Below, piece by piece: positions 46,928 through 58,600 of a stretch of 64,000 nt of DNA (positions within the stretch are counted from its first letter, which is position 1; each line of letters opens with the position of its first letter). This DNA is from Nemopilema nomurai (taxonomy: Eukaryota; Cnidaria; Scyphozoa; Rhizostomeae; Rhizostomatidae). Location of the stretch: NCBI GenBank assembly GCA_003864495.1, contig ML133436.1, positions 3,845,326 through 3,909,325 on the forward strand, written 5' to 3'. Below the pieces are notes generated by a model. It searched no databases, was not told the origin of the DNA, and worked only from the letters and a program-made list of their open reading frames with translations. A program made the position numbers and the translations under genes.

Positions 46928-48356
46928 TAGGGCACTGCGAATCGATTCGAATTCGATTCGTTTTCGAATCGGCTGCCGATTCGATTCGATTTGAAATTTC
47001 TTCCCGATTCGAAAATTTTCGAATCGAATCGGCCAGTGTTCAATTTTACTAAAAAATTCCACCTGTGACCTGAAAAAGCGTTATTATCAAGTGCTTACAC
47101 ACACAACTGATAAACGACTTTCCCTTTCAAAAGAAAACTCGCAGACTCTTATTTGGGCTAGAATCAACAAAGAATTGTTGTTTTGAAGTTTTGTCATTAC
47201 GCCGTGTTTTTTAGGCCTAAGCTAGTTATATCTAAGTAGTCTTAAGACTAAGTAGCCCATGACCACGACCTACTGTAATATTGCCGTAATTTGTTTTATT
47301 TATCTATACACGTATCTATCTGTGTAACGTAGGCCTAACTACATGTTTTTATCCGCTTTTAAGCTTTTTCTCAGTATAACTTTAGTTATAGGCTTAATTT
47401 TTTATTTTACCGTATAGTTTAACTTTTTAAAATTACTTTCATGTACATGTAGAGTCACGTCGCCCCTAATGGAACGATTTCAGCAAAAATTGTTTCCTCA
47501 GCTTTTTGGTACTTCCTAATAAAATAAAAGTACTACAAGCACATTCTTTGCTGTATAATCTAGATGCTTGTGTAAAGACAGTCTCGTCGGCTTTTCTCTC
47601 TTTCTGCACGAGCAACATTACTACAGGCTACTTTTCTTCGTAAAAAACTTAGGCCATCGCCCCTTTTGGAGCGACTCAAATTTAGGCATGCAGTAAAGCG
47701 CACAATGGAGAAAAACCGGGAATTATTATCTGCCTTCTTTCCTCCTACCTTTATCATTCGTCAGTATCAAATCAAACTTTCGTTGAGCAATTTGTGTTCA
47801 AATTCAGAGTGAAGAGTTATCCACCAGTTTGGTTTTCTTACTTGAATAAGACTTTTTCACGTGTCACACGTTGAGGGGGTTGATTTGATTTTAGCTAAAA
47901 AACCGACAGAGGGAATGACCAAGAAAGTCGGTGCAGGAAAAAAAGAAGGATCGAAGGTCTAATGACATCTTTTTCGTTTACATTCCACTTACTTTTAAAA
48001 TATTCTCCCAGCTTTTAAGAACAAAATGAAATAACGATAATTAGCAAAGAGTTCAAGCAATGTCTTCAGCAAAATAATTTCGCGCGTTTTTTGAAGATAA
48101 ACCTAAACTCCTTCATATTTATTTTTATCCTTGCACAGTCAGAATTCATGAAAAAATCGAATCGTTCCATAAGGGGCGACGTGACTCCAATTCATGTTAT
48201 TATTTTAAAATTTGTTTTTCGTTTTTTTTCTTAAAGAAAATACAAAATAAATAAGTCAAAAAAACAATTTTTTTAGTTAAAATGGGTAAAAATGGCTTTT
48301 CAATATTTACGGCCGATTCGATTCGAAATGAAAATTTGCCGATTCGCAGGGCCCTA
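46928..48356 (+). mobile_element. 1.43-kb non-autonomous hAT-like element, perfect 8-bp target duplication
   Basis: Ends TAGGGCACTGCGAATCG and CGATTCGCAGGGCCCTA pair as inverted repeats with one mismatch over 17 bp. CTTAATAG flanks both sides exactly (46920-46927 and 48357-48364). Both subterminal regions are packed with GATTCGA/TCGAATC words, the usual look of hAT transposase binding sites. No transposase frame is present. A second inverted-repeat element is nested at 47452-48187. Confidence 0.9.
47452..48187. mobile_element. nested inverted-repeat element inside the hAT-like element
   Basis: GAGTCACGTCGCCCCTAATG plus GAACGATT at the left is answered at the right by the complement of GAGTCACGTCGCCCCTTATG plus GAACGATT, giving a 28-bp inverted repeat with one mismatch. 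Weaker inverted similarity (TTTTAAAAT and CATG blocks) extends about 25 bp beyond on both sides, so the true ends may lie near 47425 and 48215. No matching target duplication was recognised. A 65-codon minus-strand frame inside has no known features. Confidence 0.75.
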
Positions 48357-48364
48357 CTTAATAG

Positions 48365-49440
48365 GAACCCATGTCTAGAAGTAATCTAACAGCTGGCTGG
48401 AATTCTAATAACTAGAATTCTTATTCTAAAGCCAAGGTGATTAATAACTATTTACGGGCTGCTATGTCTCCTGACAGACTTCAAGAGATATTATGCAAAT
48501 AAGTAGTAAAAGTGAAATTGCCGTTAAAACCGTGCTTAGCAAATAAGAAGATTTGACGTGTCAAAATATTGAGACTCGACTCAAATTAACTGTTACTATG
48601 GTAAATACCGAGACAAAGTGTTTTAACAAATTCAACTGCTGATAGATAATGATCAAATTCGATAAGAAACCTCAATAAACTGCTTTCTTTATCCATCAAT
48701 ATTTTCATAATCAGAAGCTTTTTGTAATATCTTGTTCGTGCTAAAAACAAGCTCTACAACTGGCGTAATGACGAATCTATCAGAATAAAAAGCAAAGACT
48801 TTGTTCATTTTGGGAAACAAAAGATTTTGAAAGCCATGCTACTCTTTAATGTAGACATGGTGTTTCAAGTCATTGAAAAGGGCGTGGTCCTAAATTTTTT
48901 GTCCCTCAAGTACACAATTTGAAATTAAAGTCCCTCATATACATTGAAACCCTTAGCTTGCCAATTTTTCTGGACTACACTTCGATAGTACGCACCTTAA
49001 ACTCCTCGTAGCTTTTGGCCCCCTTTCTTACCTTTGGCGCCCCTTCTGCCCAAATCCCTTGCTCTCCTGGCAGACAACCACTGGTGGCCTACCGATTTTA
49101 CCGCAACCGCAAATCAAGGGAGAATATCTTTTAGATATTTGTTACACACTGTTCAAGAAGTATAAGACCTTTTCTAGAAGCATCCGTTGCAGCATACTCT
49201 AAATTTTCGATGCTTCACACAAATATTTTTAAAGCTCTGGTTTGATTCCTGACATTCGTCGGTTAAACACCAGTCAGCCTTTTACCTTGATGCATTTCAA
49301 ATTTTTGTGCCCCTCAAACATCATCTTCATTCACCACTTTAAGCCAGACTCATTTGACTCTAGTCTAACCTTGCTTCAAATTGTGTTAGTGATTTAGTTC
49401 TAACCTTAAAATTGTGTTAGTGGTTTTTAATAATTTTAAG
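48365..49440. other. non-coding DNA
   Basis: No gene or element recognised. TCATTTTGGG and GTCCCTCA.ATACA-type words recur weakly near 48895-48945. Confidence 0.4.
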
Positions 49441-49800
49441 TAACTCCAAATCTCTTGCAGCTGCACTCTCCAGGTTTTTTGCAGAGGCATTCTCTAACAA
49501 TCCTCCAGTTGCATCCTTCAGTTCTTTTGCATCCTTCAGTTCTTTTGCATCTTCAGCTCCTTTGTGGCTTCATATTCAAGCATTTATTCAGCTGCATTCT
49601 CTAACCACTTTGCAGTTTCATCCTGAATTTTTTTACAGCTGCATCCTCCTGCCTTTTCACCGCTGCTCCTCCAGGTCTTCGCAGCTACATTATCTTGCTT
49701 TTTTACTGCTCCTTCCCTAGCTCTTTTGCAGGTGCCCACTGCAGCTCTTTTGAAGCTTCATCATCTACGCCTTTTTCAGCTGCATACTTCATTTCCTACT
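49441..49800 (-). pseudogene. degenerate repeat encoding heptad-like Lys/Glu/Ala segments, broken
   Basis: The plus strand repeats variations of TTTTGCAGCTGCATCCTCC at irregular spacing. On the minus strand these read as alternating short pieces such as AAEKGVDDEASKEL, AAVKRQEDAAVKK and RMKLQ, resembling a degenerate charged coiled-coil or LEA-like 11-residue repeat, but frames shift and stops are frequent. It may be the relic of a repetitive protein gene or a decayed minisatellite that only looks protein-like. Confidence 0.3.
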
Positions 49801-50160
49801 GCTATATAAGGGTAGCTGGAGAGAAGGAATTATTGCTATTTTAGGGTTGCTTGAAATGGAATTATTGAAAAGTAGCTGGAAAGGAGCTACTTTTGGGTAG
49901 CGAAAAAGTAGGTACTCATTGGTAGCTAGAAAACTGCTTCTTCAAAGAAACAGGAAAGTAGCTACTTGAGAACTTAAAAAATATCTGCCTACGGGAAGAT
50001 AGAAATTAACTATTATAGGGTAGATACAAAGTAGCAACTGATGGGTATAGAGATGGTAGCTATTTAGCTATAGATTCCAGTTAGGTAACACTTTCAAGGA
50101 GCTACCTCCTACCTGTGCGAGGAGCAGCTAAACCCTAACTGCTACTTCCTCCATAGAATT
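49801..50160. repeat. irregular GTAGCT-rich repeat
   Basis: GTAGCT(A/G) and AGCTAC words occur more than a dozen times at uneven spacing. It looks like an old diverged minisatellite. No coding frame. Confidence 0.45.
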
Positions 50161-50283
50161 TGGTACTTAGTAATACAGTAAGAATGTCTCTTGATGTTGA
50201 ATTGGGGTTATCCCTTCAGAACCACAGCAGCCAGTCCGTCTATAGACAGTCACTTCGAAAGACTGTAATGAAAGTGGGTCAGT

Positions 50284-50370
50284 CCATACGTCATACGCCA
50301 TACGTCATACGCCATACGTCATACGCCATACGCCATACGTCATACGCCATACGTCATACGCCATACGTCA
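50284..50370 (+). repeat. 10-bp minisatellite
   Basis: CATACGTCATACGC and CATACGCCATACGT alternate in about nine 10-bp units (CATACG[T/C]CAT... pattern). The open frame through it (IRHTPYVIRHTSYA repeats) is a by-product of the repeat. Confidence 0.95.
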
Positions 50371-50429
50371 TGGGGTTTATTGCCAATTGCAATCTAACAT
50401 GAGGAAGAGTTCAACAGTCCACCATAACC

Positions 50430-50571
50430 AAGGGCTCCGACGCAGGTTGGAAAGTGGAGGGGCCATAGAAGATTATAACAATCATAACAAAAGTTGTTTA
50501 GAAAAGCCCTATTGTTTTACAAAAAAGTGCGGGGGCCATGGCCCTCCAGCCCCCCTTCGTCGGAGGCCCTG
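50430..50571 (-). mobile_element. short hAT-like MITE, copy 2
   Basis: Inverted copy of the element at 459-601, with the same end motifs (GGGCTCCGACGCAGG and CTTCGTCGGAGGCCCTG) and matching interior (GGGGCCAT, TATAACAATCATAACAAAAG). The two copies differ at scattered positions, so both are aged. Confidence 0.85.
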
Positions 50572-50859
50572 ATAACAAGCTGGTATCTCTTATGTCATGC
50601 CAATTTTCATTAACATTGAATGAAACCAAACGAGTATCTAGCCTATTAATAAAGTTCCTGTAAGTTAGAGTTTACTTGGATGTTGCAATCAAGGCGAATA
50701 GACCTACGCTTTTATTGTCTCTGGCATCTTACTCTTAGGACCTTAGGCATCGTCCTACATGCATACATACACAGTTATTAACGATTCAATAGTAAATAAA
50801 GCATTTTCCTTATTTGCTATCAATTAACTCTCTTTGTTGAAATTAACTTGCAAAATTAA

Positions 50860-51031
50860 AGGTGAACTGACACGCAAAACTATCTTTTGATATAATGTTG
50901 AAAATGATGCGTAAAATCTTAATTTCAAGTTTTCGGTTAATCATTCCTTTCTGTTTTGTCTCAATTAAGCATCAAATGTCACCAAATTATTTTTAGTTTC
51001 CTTTTGAAAGTATTTCTGTTTTGTTCTTCCC
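50860..51031 (+). mobile_element. short TTAA-flanked element, related to the Kolobok-like neighbour
   Basis: TTAA at 50856-50859 is followed by AGGTGAACTGACACGC, nearly the same end as the larger element starting at 51036. The right end before the shared TTAA at 51032-51035 is degraded (GTTCTTCCC). Probably a 172-bp MITE inserted next to the larger element. Confidence 0.55.
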
Positions 51032-51352
51032 TTAAAGGAGTAATGACACGCAAAAAAAAGTTTGCCTTATTCTACGCAGAATGTGCCACTGAATTCAAAT
51101 CTGATAATTTTTTTCATTAGCGTCACCATTGTCCTGCTTTTCGCACTTTTACACGTCAATTACGTCACTGCCATTACTCGGGAATTTTCCGAAGCGGAAA
51201 CAAGATTATCGCAACGGGTCGTTAAAATTGATCGGCTGACGTCACAAGTGACATGTTTATAAGGCCGTCTATAAGGATTTGACCATAACGGTAGAAACTG
51301 ATCCACAACTTGGTGCTCTACAGTAACTTTCTGCCTTAAATAAACTTAAAAA

Positions 51353-51541
51353 ATGGTTCATTGTGCTGCCTATAATTGCACTGGAGTTGGAAAGTCCCTT
51401 TTTCGGTTCCCGACGGATCGTGATCTGTTAAAACGCTGGCTTGCAAACCCGAAGCGGGAAGATTTTAGGTCAATGTTTGGGAGTTTAAAGCCTTTATACT
51501 ACGACGACGGAAACTGGCTGCGAATTTTTTGCACTGCATAA
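51353..51541 (+). pseudogene. truncated THAP zinc-finger domain
   Basis: The frame begins MVHCAAYNCTGVGKSLFRFP, then TDRDLLKRWLANPKREDF. This is the first half of a THAP (C2CH) DNA-binding domain: M-V-x-C-A-A-Y-x-C, a basic-aromatic FRFP and the invariant tryptophan. The second half with the CxxH ligands is missing; the frame continues into unrelated residues and stops. A GTCAAT near 51469 could be a donor, so the rest may have been a separate exon lost by deletion. THAP domains bind DNA in P-element and Kolobok transposases. It overlaps the end of the antisense P2X7-like frame. Confidence 0.72.
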
Positions 51542-51949
51542 AAAGGTATAACTTTACGGACATTTCTGCCAGGCCTTCGCCAAATCCATCGGATGAATTG
51601 TCGATATGTAACGTGCCTAAATAACCTGAAAATGAGACGTAATAAAATATCGTAAATGTTAGACTAAAATCAATACTCTGTAGAAAAGGGGCTATCAAGG
51701 AGCAGTTAATATTTTGTCGTTTACTTACTCGCAAGCAGGAGTATCATCTATATCTCCTCCTTGCTCTTTGTCAACAGATTGATAGATTGCCGTATCTGTG
51801 GGGTTTCCGCACAGCAAAGGCTTTCCCTCCCACATGGATGACGCAGCCGAAGCAACAGTACCAGGTTGTGGCTCAAACATAAACGGTTGATTGTTGCCAG
51901 CTGCTTCTATATCCGGGTAAAAAAACTCCGACTCTGAGTCAGAATCCAT
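51480..51949 (-). pseudogene. P2X7 intracellular (ballast)-like protein, damaged
   Basis: Exon 1, 51949-51729, encodes an acidic start (MDSDSESEFFYPDIEAAGNN) and QPFMFEP, ending at a perfect GTAAGT donor. Exon 2 begins at 51625 after TCATTTTCAG, joins at phase 2 and reads FRHVTYRQFIRWIWRR, PGRNVRKVIPFYAVQKIRSQ, FPSS, then a TAG at 51501-51499, then YKGFKLP in the same frame. The YRxxAYRQFxRW, IPxxxVxxIRxxFP and YxGF pattern is that of the C-terminal part of the P2X7 intracellular domain and of many invertebrate predictions called P2X7-like. The cysteine-rich zinc-binding middle of that domain is missing; the 103-bp intron has no room for it. No P2X channel segments are present. Together with the stop this marks a dead copy. 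Confidence 0.68.
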
Positions 51950-52451
51950 TGAATTATTGAATTACCCGTCAAAAATGCTAAAAAGATTCACAGCCTAAGC
52001 ACTACACAAAGACGTGTCTGCAGCGTTTTGTAAAGGTTAACTATAGCGCCATATTGTGCGTGCTGAGAACATGTCACTTGTGACGTCAGTGATGATCGCC
52101 CACTCGTGTCGATTTTCGCCTTGGCTCTCAAATAGTCGGGATAATTGTCGTTTCTCAGCTTTGGACGTCTATCTCTCAGAAACGGTAAGCGTTATGTCGA
52201 AAATTTCTTCAATACCCTTATTTTCTCGACACAAACTTCAATTTTAGCCACACTTTTTTTCACGTGTCAGTTCTCCTTTAAGGTTTGACGGCATCTCACG
52301 GAAGTCCGCCCTTTTTCTTTCTGCATGATCATCAATCTTTGGCAGTTCTTAAGAGTGGAAATTATCTCATTATTATGAAGGTTTGCCAGAGCAGCGCCGA
52401 GTTTAGAATCACCGAAAGCTTACTAAATATCATCTTCTTTACCGAACTTGC

Positions 52452-52525
52452 TTATATGTTTATATTGTTGTTGCTGCTGCTGTTGTTGTTGTTGTTGTTG
52501 TTGTTGCTGTTGTTGTTGCCTTGGA
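52452..52525 (+). repeat. (GTT/GCT)n microsatellite
   Basis: About 70 bp of TTG/CTG triplets between the TTAA element and the FERRY3 start. The leucine run in the open frame through it is a repeat artefact. Confidence 0.93.
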
Positions 52526-52620
52526 CTGTAGCTGAAACATCGCTCTCAAGAAGAAAGGGGGCCACTTCTTCCTGAGCATATTTTATAGTAACCAAGCAGT
52601 TTTCTTATCATGCTTCGTTG

Positions 52621-55600
52621 ATGATGTCTTCTGATGATTCTGGTTCAACAACAGGGCCTACTTTCCACAAAACTGAGGTTTTTGTGTTCAAGTTTCGACA
52701 GCTAGGAAAAGAACATGTCCTAAATGTCCCAGTCCAAATTCCGTTGGAAACAAGCGTGAAGGAGCTCGCGTATCGGATAATTAACTGTCATTCGATAAGC
52801 TGTTATGTGGAGGATGGTAAGATAGTGTGTCTGGGTTTGCTGTTTAGCTTGTTAGTTTCATATATTCATAGTCTTGTTAGTTTAACTATTCATCACCTGA
52901 GATCAAAACACGTTGAAGGCTATAGAACGTACTATGACCTTATCAATTAAATAAAGCTGTAGCCAGGAGTACAAAAATGAGTTTGTCCATTCATGTTCAA
53001 TATCTTGCTTTATTAAATCATATTTATCACATTTTTTAGATCTTTGCTTGGCCCTTGAAAGATTTGTTGCTTCAAAGGCTAAGGACTTGCGAAACAATCT
53101 TGATCATGCATTGATTGAATCCATCAAAAAGACACCTGATACTGTTTCAGATATAGTTGAATCTTGGAAAAGGGCATATTCAAAGGAACATGTCAAATAC
53201 CAAGGACAAGATGATAGGAATGGTGATGAAATAGAATTTGCCAACATTTATTATGCATTGATTCACTCCCCTGCACTTGAGACGCTTTTGCAACTTGAAC
53301 ATAGTTACTCTGTAGCCATCAAAGAGCTGTGTGAGCAAAGGGATATGGCTTTACAAAAACTACAGAAGAAGTGAGTTCATAAACTTTTGTTGTGGGGATT
53401 ACTCCTGACTTAGTTTGATATTATTTGGAAAGTAGGACTAGTTTGTTCATGTTCAGATGAATTCTTCTTACACTCAACATAAAAGTGCAAAGTCCCTTTC
53501 TGTGAAGAAACTGTACAAGATATTTTTCTTAAATAGTGTCCTATTGCTCCCTTGAGAAGTTTCAAGTTTAATTGATGTCTTGTACCTAGAATCTTTTCAG
53601 TTATCTTTAAGTTAGCCAATTGTTTCCCAGTAAGTGATAGATATTTTTCTTCGTTTTCCTTGACATGCCCCTAAATAATTCAGTTGTATTTGTTGCTTTT
53701 GGCTTTGAGTGGCTTCCAATAAATGTCTATGAAGTGAAGATCTAGCTACATTTTTATAAGGAGAGAACCCTCCAGCAGCAAGATGCTTTGTCTTTTACTT
53801 CTCATTTCTGATATTCCCAAGCACAGCGTTTTCCAGGCATTCAACCTCTCCATAAATGCAGTGTCTTGTAGTCAAGACTGCACATTTTTTTGACATGGGC
53901 TGGTACATTGCAAATCATTCTTAACACCAACCAGGATGGAACTTCTAGGCTTTGCAAAAACATTGAAAATTGCTTAATCATGGCAGTGTTGCTTAAATTT
54001 TTGGACATGTATTTTAGACATGAAGAGGACATGGAATCTTTGATTAGAAGTGTTGGGGTCTCAGCCACAGATGCTGATGTTAATTCTCTTTCCAATAGAC
54101 AGTTGGAAGAACATCAGGTTAGAGTTTAGACATTCTTGAAAATTCCTATTTATTATTATCCATGCAGTTTAATTAATTCAGCAGTATATTGCAGTAATTT
54201 GATTGATGTGTACAAAAAGTCCTTTATTCAATGGAAGGTGACTTGAGTGGCAAATTGAGTACCTAGATGCATTTGATGACCAGAAATTGAACAAGAGCAC
54301 ATGCATCAAATTTTTGTCTGGCTTTGAAATTGAGTTTCTGGTTTGTTTCCATCCCAAACTGATAAATATGCTATTGACAAATTACACATCAGTTGCTTAT
54401 TATTAATCAATTTCTTTTTTTGCAGATACAAGAAACCTATTGGTCAAGCAATTTATCAGACCTCCAAGAGGTCCAAAAAAGAGAATACAGAGAGTGGGTT
54501 ACAACTGTATATGAAAACATGCTCTCAAAGGAAAACTCAGAATCAAAGGGAAACTTTGAAATGATAACCAGACAGCCTGCTTTGCCTAGACAAGTAGATC
54601 AACATATGGATTATCATGTGCTTCATGAAGATACAGTTAAGATGGAAGAAAGTTTTACTATCCACCTTGGTAATAAAGGAACTATTTCCTGTAATTGTAC
54701 ACTTGTGTTTATCATGTTCTATTTCCATTATTTCTTTTCTACTGCAAAATTTCAGTCAAATAATGCTAAACTTAGCTCAAGACCCTTCTGTTCAAGCTAG
54801 TAAATAATATTGTCCCAGATATTGTAAGCTGAAACTGAGGGACTGCATAACTGTATCTGTTTTTCACTTTTTGTAACTTGACTCTTGAGGTTATATGATT
54901 TGAAAATTTATGCTTTTTATTTGACATTAGTTTGATACCCCAAATCTAAAATGATCTGATCAACAATGTATCATGTCTCTGGTCTAATCAAGAATTTTTT
55001 CTGAAAATATTTGTATCTGTATAACTGTGCAGGGCACCAAATGAAGACTATGCATAATATCAGGATAATATGTGGTGACATTATGAACTTATGTCGACAC
55101 ACAACAACTTTTGTAGGGTAAGCTAATTTTTTAATTTCTCATCCTGCAGCTCTAATGGTTTTTGCAGTGAAAAATTAGGCATACATGCTCCATATGTTGC
55201 AAATTGGTACAGCTCTTTCTTCACAGCATTTACAATTTTAACAGATGGCAAGCAGTAATCTCAATTATCTCAGTTATTCATATAGAAATTTGAACTTTTT
55301 ATTTCTAAAAGGCATAAAAAATGTTTCAAAAACTTGTGATTGGCAAGATTAATGCTGCTTTTTTCAAATACACGAATGTAAGCAGTGCCTTAAAAACAGA
55401 TTTTCATCCTAACATTGTGCCCCATGTTGCTAAATTGCCAAGCTATGCCGTTTTGCTCAATTGGTGGCTAAAAATTTCTTTTCTAGGCATTTTCTTTCTT
55501 TTTCAGTGGCAATTTGGTCCCCCAGCCCCAAAGATTACAAACAGCAATGTCATTGTACTCCCAGTCTCTATCAGCACTTGTATTGCTTGTTGATGACAGA

Positions 55601-58600
55601 ATACAGTCACAGATAGGAATCAAGAAAGGTTCTTTTCAGTTTTCATTTAATATATGATGTTCAATTTCATTTCTCCCCATTTTCTAACAAATGTTTCATA
55701 GTGCAAAGCACACAACTCTCTAGTGTTTTAAGATCTGTTACTAGGAATTTTTGTCAGCTTTGGTCATTTTCAGACATTTGCAGGCTCTGTATATCGTCAG
55801 TCACAAAAATGAATATTTAAGTAATATGTAAATATTAAATTTCTGCCTTTCTATGCTATTTACGATTTGTAATGTACATGATTACTGTTAGTGCTGTTGC
55901 AATACTGCTTCTTAATTGCTTTGATAATTTCAAAATCAATTTCATTACCTATCCAGAAACCTCCTGCTTAACACCCAACCATTTGAGTGTCTAGTGTTTT
56001 CAGGCGAATAAGAATATTTCCGCTCTGCACACCTAGTCTATTCTGATAATGATTCTCTCAATTTTTTTAGGTTGACCTGGTCTTACATCTACTCTAAACA
56101 TAGGCATTTATTTTCATTAATTATCCTTCGCAGAATTTCGAAAGCAGTGCATGCAGTCAACAGAGTTTCACTTCACAGATTTTGAAAAGCAGCTGTGTGC
56201 TATTGAAAGTGTTCTGACAAGAAGGCCAAACAGAACAAGAACTGTTAGGACAACATCTGTGCTTCAGCGAGCAGGCTTCGACCAATCAACATCCTTGCCA
56301 GTCACTACCACAAACCTACTTCAAACAGGTGTGATTGTCTTAGCTATACGAGTCTCGTTTATGTTGGTAAGAAGGTACTTTAGAACATCCAAGTTTTCTG
56401 TTATTGAAAAGAGGGGTCATGAAGATAGGTTTAAAAGAAATGGGATCTGGTTTTTAGGCTGGAAGCTGCTTTGCATCTCTGTGCTAAACCTGCCTACAAA
56501 AGTAAAATATTTCAGTTGATCAACTGCATTCATAAGTGCTCTTTGCTACCACCATTTTGCACTACTCAACAGCACAATACAAGATCTATTTTAGTCTTCC
56601 AGATCTTGTCCAGAAATGGTCATAGTAGTGGATACCCTCTAGAAATTATCATTGTTAATAAATTAGCTTTTATTTGGTCTCTTTCATTCTTTTTGTCTTG
56701 TTCCATTAAAACTAGAAGACATTCATTCTTCTTTAAGGGGACTTCTATGTCACAAGACATTCAAACCTGGCACAAGTGCATGTTGTGTTTCATCTGGTTA
56801 CTGATGAGTCCGTTGTGGCCACAAATATCACCTCTAGACATCCAATTATTATTGGCCTAAGGAATATACTGCTATCAGCGGCTACCCACAATATTACCAC
56901 CTTGACAATACCACTGCTTTTGGTTCATGAAATGGCTGAGGTATACTGTCACACAATAAGGTGTAGTTTAGAAGTATCAACAAGATGTTACATTATAATA
57001 AAATATAATACAATGTAATGTTATAAAATTCAATACAGTATAATGTTATGTAATATAATATAATACAATATAATGTAATGTGATATTTTTAATGTATTAT
57101 ACTATGTAATATAATATGTAATATGGTATGTAATGTAATACTAAAACATAACTGGAATATGATTGTAGCTGCTTTTCTCTTTTGCAGAACATTACAATTC
57201 AATGGTGTATGAAGCGAGCTGAACTTATTTTGAAATGTGTCAAAGGTAGGTGGATTTTTAAATTTTTATATTCATAGTGTTACTTTTCTTGTAAATTGTG
57301 ATTTTTTATTTTAATATGATATCAAATGTCGAATGCTAATATATGTTGCATAGCCAGGCTTTTTATGTATTCTTTGTTATATACGTTGCCAGAAAGCTTA
57401 ATTATTTTCGTTGTACAATGGAAGACCCAGGATGAAAAGAATACTTGCCTTGTGGTGCCAGAAACAACTCTTACATTAAAGGTGTTTGGAATAGCTGGCT
57501 GCTGTAGTGCAATCATGGTAAAGGATGCTTCGCGCGTTTTAGTCTCAGTAAGAAACAAATTAAACGACATTAACCGTCTGTGAGATAAAATGCACTAGTT
57601 TAACCCGCCACTACAAAGTGAAAACTAAATTTTTGGAAGCACTTGAACATCTTTGAAACATTGTTTCGATATTTTCTTAAAATTCAATAACTTTTTGCAG
57701 ATGACAAAATCTCAGAGGCGCAGTTAGATCAAAATCTCTAGAGAGTTATGAAACAATAATCCTGGATTATTGAATGCACGCTTTGATGAGGGAACTTTGA
57801 AAATCCTTGAAGTGCGGTAGGCACTTAAATTGAAACATTTCTTCCCCTAGTTATGAACATTCAATGTTTGAGTTTCCAAACGAAACACGTTCCTACTAAG
57901 AAAGGATTCGCAAAGATATTGCGCCATGTAGTGACCTACCTGCATAACAAAAGGAACCGGAGAGCGTTCTTGTTGGAGTTTCTGCGGCACGCCTCCAATC
58001 GATTCGCGCAACTTCCCCCAGGGTGCGCTGAATCCGTTTACAATTGCCCCAAAATTGACATTGCGCTTTCAACCAACAGCGTAAAAGACAACTACTTGTA
58101 AGCTAGAAAAGTTTCACTTTTAGTAAAGTGTTATCTAGTTTCGGCAATTTGAGATACGCTGTTAATAAGAAATATAGAAATATCCGTTTGCAAGTATCCT
58201 GTCGTAGGGTATCTGTTTTTTAGTTGAAATGCTAAGGTTGGATATACCTTGCTAAGCATTAGATTTAAGACAACTGATTTGGGCTTGTGAGTCTGGTACT
58301 TAAAAGGTTTATTTATTTGGCCTTATACCTAATAATACGCTATGCTAGGTTCTGCTTTACCCAACAGCAGTTTCAATCTTTAGTGAATGATTGGTCACTA
58401 AAATTTTTATAGAGTCTGCCTAATTCACTTTTCAGAAACTATTTAACTCAGATTAAGATAGATACTTGTTTCTTTATGTGGATTTCTGCTGCTTGGAAAC
58501 TTTCTTTCCACAATAACATTATCTTTGTAGCAAGACACATATTCGTAGGAATTCACTTTTAGGAAACTATTTTGTCAGATTGAGATGAATGTTTGTTACT

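Larger units (their letters stand above)
51036..52277 (+). mobile_element. 1.24-kb TTAA-target DNA transposon (Kolobok-like), internally deleted
   Basis: Terminal inverted repeats AGGAGTAATGACACGCAAA and, on the other strand, AGGAGAACTGACACGTGAA continue for about 30 bp with several mismatches. TTAA flanks both sides (51032-51035 and 52278-52281). TTAA target sites occur in Kolobok and piggyBac elements; the THAP domain inside favours Kolobok. It carries the start of a THAP protein on the plus strand and a damaged P2X7-ballast-like frame on the minus strand. No complete transposase is present. Confidence 0.8.

Noticed and set aside
50160..50402. 80-codon frame through the 10-bp minisatellite
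   Set aside because: Its repetitive IRHTPYV segment is created by the repeat.
55321..55593. 90-codon plus-strand frame in FERRY3
   Set aside because: It covers exon 6 in the wrong frame; the frame giving [15 protein letters not shown] joins correctly to both neighbours.
56805..56825. CTGATGAGTCCGTTG, resembling a hammerhead core
   Set aside because: It is coding sequence of FERRY3 exon 8 (VTDESVV) and no GAAA core or closing stem follows.
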